Notes under the pieces: model-generated | The model's database searches: none | What the model saw: the letters and a program-made list of their open reading frames with translations, nothing else | Told to the model about the DNA's origin: nothing | Translations under genes and position numbers: made by a program | Source: Betaproteobacteria bacterium | GTDB lineage: Bacteria > Pseudomonadota > Gammaproteobacteria > Burkholderiales > Rhodocyclaceae | Length of the DNA stretch: 64,000 nucleotides | Direction of reading: 5' to 3' | Assembly (NCBI GenBank): GCA_020621865.1 | Contig: JAHRYW010000005.1 | Coordinates: forward strand, 107,663 to 171,662 | Shown: positions 52,487 through 60,462 of the stretch, one piece after another | Position numbering within the stretch: position 1 is the first letter of the stretch | Layout: each line of letters begins with the position of its first letter

Positions 52487-52888
52487 ATGCAACTTGCCAT
52501 CATCTCTGCAATCCTCACGGCCATCGTTGCCGTCTTCTTCGCCATGCAGAACAATGTGCCGGTCACCGTCAATTTCCTCTTCTGGCGCTTCGACAGCTCC
52601 CTTGCCATGGTGTTGCTACTCGCCCTGGCCTTGGGAGCGATTGTCGTCGCATTGCTGAGCACCCCGGCGACCCTCAAAGCCCAATGGCGACAATCGCGTC
52701 AGAAGCGCCGAATCGAAGCGCTGGAAAAAACCGTCGAGGACCAGCAACGGAGAATCGCCGACCTCGAAAGTCACCTTCCCGCCGATCCGGATGGCACAGC
52801 GCCGCGCCCGTATGTCGGACTCAAGCAATTGCTCGCTGGCAGTGGTGACGAAACCCTGGTCAATCAGCCGCCACCGGACCAGAGATGA
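52487..52888 (+). CDS. LapA-domain (DUF1049) membrane protein
   Basis: A 133-residue protein with the DUF1049/LapA pattern: two helices (AIISAILTAIVAVFFAMQNN; AMVLLLALALGAIVVALLS), the linker VPVTVNFLFWRFDSSL between them, and a cytoplasmic coiled coil (RIEALEKTVEDQQRRIADLESHL). LapA/B in E. coli regulate LPS assembly. AGGAG precedes the ATG. Confidence 0.88.
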   Translation: MQLAIISAILTAIVAVFFAMQNNVPVTVNFLFWRFDSSLAMVLLLALALGAIVVALLSTPATLKAQWRQSRQKRRIEALEKTVEDQQRRIADLESHLPADPDGTAPRPYVGLKQLLAGSGDETLVNQPPPDQR

Positions 52889-52968
52889 TCCACGTTCGCC
52901 GGCCTTCGATTGGCCGTCGCGGCAAAAATCTGCCACACTGAAAATGGCCTTACCATCGGGAGACCAAG

Positions 52969-53256
52969 ATGAGCACGAAAGACGAATACATCCGGAAAAT
53001 GCACTCGCGACTGGATCAGCTCAACAGCGAGATCGACAGACTCGTCGCCCGCAAGGACCAGCTTCAGGAAGCCGGGCACAGCGAATTCAACAAGCAGATG
53101 GAAGAGCTTCGCCACCGCCGCGAAGATGCCATGGAAAAACTGAAACAGCTTCAGGGCGCCAGTGAAAGCGCTTGGGGCGACATCAAGAGCGGCATCGAGA
53201 TGGCCTGGGAAGCCCTCGCCCAAGCCACTGAATCGGCCCGCTCCCGGTTCAAGTAG
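52969..53256 (+). CDS. Coiled-coil stress-response-like protein
   Basis: A 95-residue highly charged helical protein (LDQLNSEIDRLVARKDQLQ; KQMEELRHRREDAMEKLKQL) ending with an amphipathic helix (AWGDIKSGIEMAWEALAQAT). This is the pattern of small sll1863-type or apolipoprotein-like stress proteins. GGGAGACCAAG precedes the ATG. Function unknown. Confidence 0.75.
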   Translation: MSTKDEYIRKMHSRLDQLNSEIDRLVARKDQLQEAGHSEFNKQMEELRHRREDAMEKLKQLQGASESAWGDIKSGIEMAWEALAQATESARSRFK

Positions 53257-53649
53257 ACAGCCTTTTCCTCTGGCTGGTGCACGGGGTGAGTAACGCACGC
53301 CCATTGCTCGCCTGACGCCCCACGTCGGTACCGATTCCGGTGTGATTGCGCCCATGTGGCAGCGAAAACAGGAGACGGAAAACGTGGCCAACCCCGAAAG
53401 TGCTTGCTTTGCCAGCACCAGCGACCAGCCAGGGCAGGAATTGAGCAACTCTTTGCCTTTGCGGGGCAAATATTGATTGGTCCGTCATTTGATTAGACAA
53501 GGGCTGGGTGGGCATCCGCGGGCACGGACTCAATCAGAAGCTGCCACCACTTCCGAAAACGATCTGAACGAAACGCTGGCGCTGGCGAGGAGTTTGCCCC
53601 GCATGAGGTTCAAACAGTGCTTGAAGCTAAACGTATCCGGTGGTCATTC
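53257..53649. other. Intergenic, no gene seen
   Basis: About 390 bases without a convincing gene. The ORFs listed in the track show no family motifs. It borders a transposase remnant, so it may be the left part of a decayed insertion. Confidence 0.45.
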
Positions 53650-53915
53650 AAGAACCGGCCCTGCTTCCAGCATTAACTGGCCCACCATTTCCGGCGTCTT
53701 GCTGCGCAAGATGAAATCACCCTTTGAGCGTGGTCTTGATCCCAAGAAAAGTGGTTTCAATCATCCAGCGCGCCTGATATAGCGCCGCTGATTCTTGCGC
53801 GGGCGCCTTGGCCGGGGCCAGCCGTGTCGCTATCGGACGGTAGATCGCTCTACGCCAGGCAGCCGATAGTCAATGACGCGCACCGTCAGGGACTGTGGAT
53901 ATCCCGAGATTCCGT
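53650..53915 (-). mobile_element. IS4-type transposase remnant
   Basis: On the minus strand, three frames together give a DDE transposase C-terminal part: SLTVRVIDYRLPG, then TRLAPAKAPAQESAALYQAR joined to WMIETTFLGIKTTLKG, then DFILRSKTPEMVGQLMLEAG. The IS4 signature Y-(2)-R-(3)-E-(6)-K is complete in YQARWMIETTFLGIK. At least two frameshifts and missing ends mean that it is dead. No inverted repeats were found. Confidence 0.8.
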
Positions 53916-53960
53916 CTTCTTGGGGGCTAGGGGGCGGGTTGAAATTGAGAGAGATACGAT

Positions 53961-54887
53961 CTATCTGTCAGACGTTCTTGGGCCGGCAAGAGTAGCCAGC
54001 TCGCCGTCAGCAGCAGCCTCGACCAGCCACGCTTTGACCAGCGCTGCCGCATGACGCAGCGGCTGCCGGGCGGGGTGCACGACGTAGTAGGCGTTGGCCA
54101 GCGGCAGACGATGCCCGAAAGGTTCGCATAGCAGGCCGTCGGCCAGTTCGGCGGCGACCAGCAGCGGGCTGGTCATCACGGCGCCCTGCCCCTGCTTGGC
54201 GGCCTCGATGGCCATCAAGGCCTGATCGAAGTGGATGCGTGGCAGAGCGGCCACAGCCATCGGCGCCAGGTTGCTGAATCCGCTGAACCAGCGCTCCCAG
54301 AAGGGCAGCATGGTAGTGACCAGCAGCGTGGCGCGGCGCAGGTCGTCGGCTTCGCGCAGGGCCAGCGAGGCGGCATAGGCCGGCGTGCAATAGACGCGCG
54401 CCTGGTCGGTGTACAACAGCGTGGCGTCGAGTTGCGGCGCCTTGCCGTCGAAGTAGCGGATGGCCAGGTCGATGGCGTCGCGCTCGAAATCGACCAGTTG
54501 GGCCGAGGCATTGAGGTGCAGTTCCAGCCCCGGATAGCGAGTCAGCAGACCGGCCATCCGGCTGGTGAACCACTTGGCCGCAAAACTCGGTGGCATCGAC
54601 AGCCAGACGGCCATGCTGCGACTATCGCGGACCTTGCGGCTGGCGTCGGCGATCTCGGCCAGCGCCGGCTGGATGCGTTGCCAGTAGGCGCGCGCCTCTT
54701 CGGTCGGCAGCACCTGGCGAACCTCGCGGACGAACAGCGCAACACCCAGCCAGTCTTCCAGCTTGCGGATCTGCTGACCGACGGCGCCGGGGGTCACGCA
54801 CAATTCGGCTGCGGCCATAGAAAAACTATGGGTGCGCATCGCTGCATCGAATACCAGCAGGGATTTGAGTGGCGGGTATGAATTCAT
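53961..54887 (-). CDS. LysR-family (GcvA-like) regulator
   Basis: A 308-residue LysR regulator: helix-turn-helix FDAAMRTHSFSMAAAELCVTP with GAVGQQIRKLEDWLGVALF, then a type 2 periplasmic binding fold (AIDLAIRYFDGKAP, VVHPARQPLRHAAALVKAWL). The GcvA-like subgroup has the PPLKSLLVF start. Divergent from the MFS gene with 95 bases between, so it most likely controls that transporter in response to its substrate. Confidence 0.92.
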   Translation of the reverse strand: MNSYPPLKSLLVFDAAMRTHSFSMAAAELCVTPGAVGQQIRKLEDWLGVALFVREVRQVLPTEEARAYWQRIQPALAEIADASRKVRDSRSMAVWLSMPPSFAAKWFTSRMAGLLTRYPGLELHLNASAQLVDFERDAIDLAIRYFDGKAPQLDATLLYTDQARVYCTPAYAASLALREADDLRRATLLVTTMLPFWERWFSGFSNLAPMAVAALPRIHFDQALMAIEAAKQGQGAVMTSPLLVAAELADGLLCEPFGHRLPLANAYYVVHPARQPLRHAAALVKAWLVEAAADGELATLAGPRTSDR

Positions 54888-54982
54888 AATGTAGAAAAAC
54901 TATCACATACCACATATTAAATCAGTTGCCCGCGAGCCGCTCGCCGGCCACAATCAAAACACCCCAACACGAATAAAACATC

Positions 54983-56200
54983 ATGTTCCATTCCCTGCGC
55001 CGCCCGGACGTTCTCGCCGTGACCCTCGCCGCTGCCGGCATCCTGATGGTCACCATGGGCATCCGCCAATCCTTTGGCCTCTTCGTCAGCCCGATCAACA
55101 CCGCCACCGGCATGGGCATCGCCGCGATCAGCCTGGCGCTCGCCGTCGGCCAGTTCGCCTGGGGCGCCATCCAGCCCATCGCCGGCGCCGTCGCCGACCG
55201 CTATGGCCCGCGCGCCGTGCTGATCGGCGGCCTGATCCTGCTCGCTGCCGGCTGCGCGGCGACCCCCTTCATCGATGGCGGCTTCGGCCTGACCGTCACC
55301 CTCGGCCTGCTCGCCGCCATGGGTTCCGGCGCCGGCAGTTTCTCGGTGCTGATCGGCGCCGCAGCACAGCGCCTGCCGCTCGAATCGCGTGGTGCCGCCT
55401 CGGGCGTCATCAACGCCGGCGGCTCCTTCGGCCAGTTCGTTTTCGCCCCCGTCCTGCAAAAGCTGATCCAGAGCATCGGCTGGATGGGCGCCCTGTGGGC
55501 GATGGCTATTGCCGCGCTGGCCACGTTGCCGCTGGTCGGCAAGCTGACCGCCGGCAGCGCCCCGCCGCCGCCCCGCGCCGACGGCGAGGCGCATCTCGGC
55601 CGGGTCGTTCTCGACGCCCTGAAGGATCCGAGCTACCTGCTGCTGCACGCCGGCTTCTTCACCTGCGGCTTCCACATCGCCTTTCTGGTCACCCACTTGC
55701 CCGGCGAAGTGAACCTGTGCGGCCTGCCGCCCACGGTCGCCAGCTGGTCGCTGGCCATCATCGGCCTGGCCAATATCTTCGGCAGCCTCTACGCCGGCGG
55801 CTGCATCGCCCGCTACCGCAGCAAGCACGTGCTGGCCGCGATGTACGCCTCGCGCGCCGTGCTGATCGCCCTCTATCTGATGGCGCCGCGCACCGAACTG
55901 ACCTATTACCTGTTCGCCGCCGGCCTCGGCTTCACCTGGCTGGCCACTGTACCGCCGACTGCGGCGCTGGTCGGCAAGCTGTTCGGTACCCGCTACCTGG
56001 CGACGCTGTTCGGCCTGACCCTGCTCTCCCACCAGATCGGCGGCTTCCTCGGCGCCTGGCTGGGCGGCATCGCGATCACCCGCTACGGCGACTTCACCTG
56101 GATGTGGTACGCCGACATGGTGCTGGCTGCGCTGGCCGCGCTGGTCAACCTGCCGATCCGCGAGGCGCCGGTCGCCCGCCCGGTGGCGCAGCCGGCCTGA
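54983..56200 (+). CDS. MFS transporter controlled by LysR
   Basis: A 405-residue 12-helix MFS protein (GIRQSFGLFVSPINTATGMG; WGAIQPIAGAVADRYGPRAVL with the loop 2-3 motif). It resembles the OFA/monocarboxylate-type permeases often labelled CynX/NimT. The substrate is not predictable. Paired with the divergent LysR gene. Its stop TGA is followed within eight bases by dispersed repeat copy 13. Confidence 0.88.
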   Translation: MFHSLRRPDVLAVTLAAAGILMVTMGIRQSFGLFVSPINTATGMGIAAISLALAVGQFAWGAIQPIAGAVADRYGPRAVLIGGLILLAAGCAATPFIDGGFGLTVTLGLLAAMGSGAGSFSVLIGAAAQRLPLESRGAASGVINAGGSFGQFVFAPVLQKLIQSIGWMGALWAMAIAALATLPLVGKLTAGSAPPPPRADGEAHLGRVVLDALKDPSYLLLHAGFFTCGFHIAFLVTHLPGEVNLCGLPPTVASWSLAIIGLANIFGSLYAGGCIARYRSKHVLAAMYASRAVLIALYLMAPRTELTYYLFAAGLGFTWLATVPPTAALVGKLFGTRYLATLFGLTLLSHQIGGFLGAWLGGIAITRYGDFTWMWYADMVLAALAALVNLPIREAPVARPVAQPA

Positions 56201-56207
56201 GCGGATT

Positions 56208-56244
56208 CCAATTTTGGCTGTTTTTTCGGGCTGACCGTAGCATT
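56208..56244 (+). repeat. Dispersed repeat, copy 13
   Basis: CCAATTTTGGCTG arm, T6 run, CGGGCT and perfect GACCGTAGCATT, directly after the MFS stop codon. Confidence 0.92.
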
Positions 56245-56292
56245 TGCCTGTCGGCCCGCAAGCGGGCTGCGAGTAACGTCGCAGCGCTAAAA

Positions 56293-56598
56293 CTACGCAG
56301 CCCTTTGCAGCGGGCGCACTTCTTCGGCGATCTGGCTGCCGGCTTCGTTTTCTGCCCGCTTCAAATCAAATGCGCTTTGCAGGTTCAGCCAGAACTGCGC
56401 CGTCGTGTCGAAATAGCGCGCCAGGCGCAGGGCCGTATCCGGCGTCACAGCGCGCCGCTCACGCACGACGTCGTTAATCCGCGGCGCCGGCACGTGCAGC
56501 GCCATCGCCAGGGCATTGGCGCTCATCCCCAAGGGGGCGAGATATTCTTCCCGGAGGATTTCGCCGGGATGAATCGGTCGCATGTTGTTGGTCGCCAT
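56293..56598 (-). CDS. higA: HigA-type antitoxin
   Basis: A 101-residue XRE-type antitoxin: RPIHPGEILREEYLAPLG, then helix-turn-helix MSANALAMALHVPAPRINDVV and RYFDTTAQFWLNLQSAFDL. This is the HigA/VapI pattern. It neutralises the toxin encoded just upstream and represses the operon. Order toxin-antitoxin is the usual one for higBA. ATG 56598 (MATNNMRPIHPGE) is preferred to the longer track ORF, which would overlap the toxin gene. Confidence 0.92.
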   Translation of the reverse strand: MATNNMRPIHPGEILREEYLAPLGMSANALAMALHVPAPRINDVVRERRAVTPDTALRLARYFDTTAQFWLNLQSAFDLKRAENEAGSQIAEEVRPLQRAA

Positions 56599-56612
56599 CT
56601 GGTGCCTCTCGT

Positions 56613-56894
56613 TCAGTGATAATCCACAATCTCGACATTCATCGGCCCGTTGTCGGTCCACACAAAGCACACGCGCCACTGGTCGTTGATGCGAATGCTG
56701 TGCTGACCGGCCCGGTCACCGCTTAGCCCTTCAAGGCGATTGCCCGGCGGCGAGCGCAAATCCCGCAACTCCAGCGCATCGTCCAGCATTTGCAACTTGC
56801 GCTGCGCGACGCTCTCAATGTTCCGAAACCGCCTCGGGCTGCCACCTTCGTAAATGGCTTGGGTGTCGGCGCAGCGGAATGAACGTATCGTCAT
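56613..56894 (-). CDS. higB: HigB-type toxin (RelE superfamily)
   Basis: A 93-residue mRNA-cleaving toxin, complete in length: MTIRSFRCADTQAIYEGG, RRFRNIESVAQRKLQMLDDA, LEGLSGDRAGQHSIRINDQWRVCF and VEIVDYH. The IRINDQWRVCFVW motif is the RelE/HigB core. Fourteen bases upstream of higA, so one operon. Confidence 0.92.
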   Translation of the reverse strand: MTIRSFRCADTQAIYEGGSPRRFRNIESVAQRKLQMLDDALELRDLRSPPGNRLEGLSGDRAGQHSIRINDQWRVCFVWTDNGPMNVEIVDYH

Positions 56895-57021
56895 GGATGA
56901 ATGCTAGAACGAGAGCGGTTAAACGTCAAGCGTTAAACGAATGGCGATTACTACGCCATTTTCTCGCTTGAGTAAGCGAATGAATTTAATTCGAGCCCCT
57001 TTGGCGCTTTGGCGGCTCGTG

Positions 57022-57465
57022 CTATTCGCCCATGGAAGGCAGCGTGACACGACCATCACCATATCGGCGCATGTACGGATACAACACAAGACGGCCTTCG
57101 CTATCAGCACCTACTTTGGCAATGATTGTACCTTCGTCGCCGTTTCTGTGATTGGGGCCACAACTGGTGAACTCGAATTTCATGGCAATTTTGTCGCCTT
57201 GATGAACCTTTGCATCAGAAGCCTTTAGAAGCTGAACGACCTTTGCCGTAGCCGTTCCATCATTTACGTCTGACAAGGAAATTTTCGCAATCACATCCGC
57301 CTCAGGTTGCAGATTGGGAATGGTCTCAAAAAAAAGCGTGTTTTCCATACCAAGTCCTCGACAAGCATGGACTTGCGGAGAAACCAGCAGGAAGCCAAAG
57401 GCCAATGCAATGCTTGTCAAAGAGGTCAAAGACATTTCCTGTTTTCGTATTTCCGCGTTGGCCAT
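57022..57465 (-). CDS. Exported small protein, unknown
   Basis: A 147-residue protein with a signal peptide (SLTSIALAFGFLLVSPQVHA, followed by Cys) and a beta-rich soluble part (ISLSDVNDGTATAKVVQLL, KFEFTSCGPNHRNGDEGTII). GC content is lower than in the neighbours. The start may be ATG 57465 or ATG 57435. No family recognised. Lies beside the higBA locus, consistent with accessory DNA. Confidence 0.62.
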   Translation of the reverse strand: MANAEIRKQEMSLTSLTSIALAFGFLLVSPQVHACRGLGMENTLFFETIPNLQPEADVIAKISLSDVNDGTATAKVVQLLKASDAKVHQGDKIAMKFEFTSCGPNHRNGDEGTIIAKVGADSEGRLVLYPYMRRYGDGRVTLPSMGE

Positions 57466-57589
57466 TCCGACTCTCCTGGAGCCTTATGAAGTTTGGGCAT
57501 TCTGGTTGTGCGTTAGCACAGCGTCAATATTGGCCAACCGCATAAATACGGGATTTGTCATTTCGGTTGGCGGCAGGCCAGCGACCGAG
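57466..57589. other. Intergenic upstream of nifE region
   Basis: No gene seen before repeat copy 14; together with the repeat and the nifE control region the gene-free stretch is 317 bases long. Confidence 0.45.
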
Positions 57590-57630
57590 AATTTCGTTTT
57601 TGGCCATTTTTTCGGGTCGACCGTAGCATT
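57590..57630 (+). repeat. Dispersed repeat, copy 14
   Basis: AATTTCGTTTTTGGCC arm, ATTTTTTCGGGTC and perfect GACCGTAGCATT. It lies upstream of the nifE control region. Confidence 0.92.
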
Positions 57631-57678
57631 CGCCTAATAGGGCCACGCGCACCGGCAGAAGCGCCACCGACCGTCCAT

Positions 57679-57694
57679 TGTCAGATAAACGACA
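57679..57694 (+). promoter_or_regulatory. NifA upstream activator site
   Basis: TGT-CAGATAAACG-ACA fits the NifA consensus TGT-N10-ACA exactly. It is centred about 80 bases before the predicted start, a normal distance for IHF-assisted looping. Confidence 0.75.
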
Positions 57695-57738
57695 GCCCCC
57701 GCCGCCCGCGTCCCCTATAAAATTCAACCACTTACATT

Positions 57739-57754
57739 TGGCACCGTTCTTGCT
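57739..57754 (+). promoter_or_regulatory. Sigma-54 promoter of nifE
   Basis: TGGCAC-CGTTC-TTGCT is a perfect -24/-12 element (TGGCAC-N5-TTGCW). Transcription would begin near 57766, 17 bases before the nifE ATG. AAGGAG follows as the ribosome site. Confidence 0.9.
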
Positions 57755-57782
57755 GAACTCCCTGCAGTTCAAGGAGAACGCC

Positions 57783-59183
57783 ATGAAAGCCAGCGAAATC
57801 CAAGCCCTGCTCGATGAGCCGGCCTGTACGCACAACAAGAAGGAAAAGTCCGGCTGCGCCCGGCCCAAGCCCGGTGCCACCGCCGGCGGCTGTTCCTTCG
57901 ACGGGGCGCAGATCGCCCTGCTGCCGATTGCCGATGTCGCCCACATCGTGCACGGCCCGATCGCCTGCGCCGGCTCCTCGTGGGACAACCGCGGCACGCG
58001 CTCCTCCGGCGTCACCCTCTACCGCATCGGCATGACCACCGACCTGTCGGAAACCGACGTCGTCATGGGGCGCAGCGAGAAACGGCTGTTCCACGCCATC
58101 AAGCAGGCCATCGACAGCTATTCGCCGGCCGCCATCTTTGTTTACAACACCTGCGTCACCGCCCTGGTTGGCGACGACGTCGGCGCTGTCTGCAAGGCCG
58201 CGACCGAACGCTGGGGCACACCGGTGGTGCCGGTCGATGCCGCCGGCTTCTACGGCACCAAGAATCTCGGCAACCGGCTGGCCGGCGAGGCGATGTTCAA
58301 GCACGTCATCGGCACCCGCGAGCCGGCACCGGCCAAGCCGCGCGCCGACGGCCTGCCGACCTACGACGTCAACCTGATCGGCGAATACAACATCGCCGGC
58401 GAGTTCTGGCATGTCGCGCCACTGTTCGACGAACTCGGCCTGCGCATCCTGTGCACGCTGTCCGGCGACACCCGCTTCCACGAGTTGCAGACCATGCACC
58501 GCGCGAAGGTGAACATGGTGGTCTGCGCCAAGGCGCTGCTCAACGTGGCGCGCAAGATGGAGGAGAACTACGGCATCCCGTTCTTCGAAGGCAGCTTCTA
58601 CGGCGTCCAGGACATGAACAACGCCCTGCGCGACTTCGCCCGGATCATCGGCGACCCCGACCTGATCGCCCGCACCGAAGCGCTGATTGCCCGCGAGGAA
58701 GCCAAGTCCAGCGCCGCCCTCGACCCCTGGCGCGAAAAGCTGCGCGGCAAGCGCGTGCTGCTCTACACCGGCGGCGTCAAGTCGTGGTCCATCGTCTCGG
58801 CGCTGCAGGATCTCGGCATGAAGGTGGTGGCCACCGGCACCAAGAAGTCGACCGAAGAGGACAAGGCGCGCATCCGCGAGCTGATGGGCGACGACACCAA
58901 GATGATCGACGACGGCAGCCCCAAGGCCCTGCTCTCCATCTACCGCGAATACCATGCCGACATCCTGATCGCCGGCGGCCGCAATCTCTACACGGCGCTG
59001 AAGGCGCGCATTCCCTTCCTCGACATCAACCAGGAACGCGAGTTCGGCTACGAAGGCTACGCCGGCATGGAAGAACTGGCCCGGCAGCTTGCCCTGTCGA
59101 TGAACAGCCCGGTCTGGGAAGCGGTGCGCCGGCCGGCCCCGTGGGCGCGTCAGAAGGCGGCCGGAACGGTGCTCGCCGCCTGA
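57783..59183 (+). CDS. nifE: NifE, nitrogenase FeMo-cofactor scaffold subunit
   Basis: A 466-residue NifE, the alpha-like half of the NifEN scaffold on which the iron-molybdenum cofactor is finished. It shows the conserved N-terminal cysteines ([34 protein letters not shown]), [48 protein letters not shown] and the C-terminal [18 protein letters not shown]. The start ATG is 57783, after AAGGAG. No nifN follows, although nifN usually overlaps or abuts nifE; the next gene is on the opposite strand. The sigma-54/NifA control region supports function. Confidence 0.95.
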   Translation: MKASEIQALLDEPACTHNKKEKSGCARPKPGATAGGCSFDGAQIALLPIADVAHIVHGPIACAGSSWDNRGTRSSGVTLYRIGMTTDLSETDVVMGRSEKRLFHAIKQAIDSYSPAAIFVYNTCVTALVGDDVGAVCKAATERWGTPVVPVDAAGFYGTKNLGNRLAGEAMFKHVIGTREPAPAKPRADGLPTYDVNLIGEYNIAGEFWHVAPLFDELGLRILCTLSGDTRFHELQTMHRAKVNMVVCAKALLNVARKMEENYGIPFFEGSFYGVQDMNNALRDFARIIGDPDLIARTEALIAREEAKSSAALDPWREKLRGKRVLLYTGGVKSWSIVSALQDLGMKVVATGTKKSTEEDKARIRELMGDDTKMIDDGSPKALLSIYREYHADILIAGGRNLYTALKARIPFLDINQEREFGYEGYAGMEELARQLALSMNSPVWEAVRRPAPWARQKAAGTVLAA

Positions 59184-59186
59184 ATC

Positions 59187-60392
59187 TCAGCGCTCGCTGT
59201 TCAGCTCGATGGCCAGCGTGGTATTGCCCAGCTTGGCTTTGACCGGGGCGGCGAGGATGTCGCCCTTGGCCGGCTCGGCCGATCCGGTCTTGGATATCTT
59301 CGCGCTGATCTGTACTTCGGGGAACTGCGAAATCGTCCGCCCCGGCATGATCGCCGCGCTGTCGTCGAGGCGGAACTCGATCGGGAAATCGCTGCCCTTG
59401 TAGCGGCCGACGGCCAGCGGCGGGCCGCTGCCATCCGGCGCCTTGGCGACGACAAACAGGGTATCCCCGGCCGACACCTTGCCCTTCAGTTTCGGGCTGA
59501 TCGTCACGACACCGCCGACCGCGCCATTCGGCACGCCCGGCTCGGCGCCTGCCGGTTTCTTGCCGGACAACATGCTGTTGGCTTCGGCGATGTTGGCATC
59601 GGCCAGCTTGGCATCCATCGAATCGGCCGGGGCCACCGCCTTCATGCGCTTCCAGAAATCGATGGCGGCCTTGTAGTCAGCCCGGTCGAAGGCCTCGCTG
59701 CCGGCCAGGGCCAGCGCCTTGACGTGCTTGGGATCGGCCGCCACGGCGCGCTTGACGATCTTGCGGCCTGCCTCGTCCCACTGACGTCCCTTGGCCATCA
59801 CGTGGGTGTCGGCCCAGTCGGCCAGCATCGCGGCATCCGGCGGCAACAGTGCGGCAGCTTTTTCGTAGGCGGCATCGGCTTCGCCATACCTTCGCAACTC
59901 GCCATAGGTCTTGGCCAGCAGGAGCCAGCCTTCGCCATTGTTCGGATCAGCCGCCATCTTGTCGGCCAGTCGCTTGACCACGGTGTTCAGGTCGCCGCCC
60001 GAGGGCGCCTTGGCTGTTTGTTCCGCTCCCGGCACCTTGAACGCCTCCTCCGGAGCGGCGCCCTTGTCGGCGCCCTTGAATGCCGCATAGCCCACGGCAA
60101 CCAGGATCAGCACAGCGATGACTGGCAGGCCACGGCGTAGCAGCGGCGGGGTCAACCATGCCTTTTCCGCAGGCGACTCCAGCACGGCGGCGTGCAACGC
60201 TGCCTGCCGGCGGTCGAATTCTTCCTGGCTGATCCGTCCTTCGGCCCTGGCCAACAGCAGCTCCCGCAACGATGTCGCAATATCGACCTTGGGCTCGGAC
60301 GATGACTTCCGCTGCGCGGCATATTTCCCGACCGCCAGAAGCATGACCAGCGAAAGAATGATACTGGCCAAGCCGATGTATACGATTTCCAT
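59187..60392 (-). CDS. ccmI: CcmI/CycH cytochrome c maturation protein
   Basis: A 401-residue protein with two N-terminal membrane helices (about 5-22 and 88-107) and the CcmI linker (ARAEGRISQEEFDRRQAALHAAVLE). A TPR domain follows (GWLLLAKTYGELRRYGEADAAYEKAAALLP) with a C-terminal beta-rich domain (VTISPKLKGKVSAGDTLFVVAKAP). CcmI holds apocytochrome c for haem attachment. No other ccm gene is here; instead it neighbours the barrel and multi-CXXCH genes, whose product would need intensive haem loading. Confidence 0.88.
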   Translation of the reverse strand: MEIVYIGLASIILSLVMLLAVGKYAAQRKSSSEPKVDIATSLRELLLARAEGRISQEEFDRRQAALHAAVLESPAEKAWLTPPLLRRGLPVIAVLILVAVGYAAFKGADKGAAPEEAFKVPGAEQTAKAPSGGDLNTVVKRLADKMAADPNNGEGWLLLAKTYGELRRYGEADAAYEKAAALLPPDAAMLADWADTHVMAKGRQWDEAGRKIVKRAVAADPKHVKALALAGSEAFDRADYKAAIDFWKRMKAVAPADSMDAKLADANIAEANSMLSGKKPAGAEPGVPNGAVGGVVTISPKLKGKVSAGDTLFVVAKAPDGSGPPLAVGRYKGSDFPIEFRLDDSAAIMPGRTISQFPEVQISAKISKTGSAEPAKGDILAAPVKAKLGNTTLAIELNSER

Positions 60393-60462
60393 GATTTCCT
60401 ACCTGACTTCAGGGTGTTAAGCGAACTGTCCGTCGAGCCGACGACGATGATGCTGAGACAGT

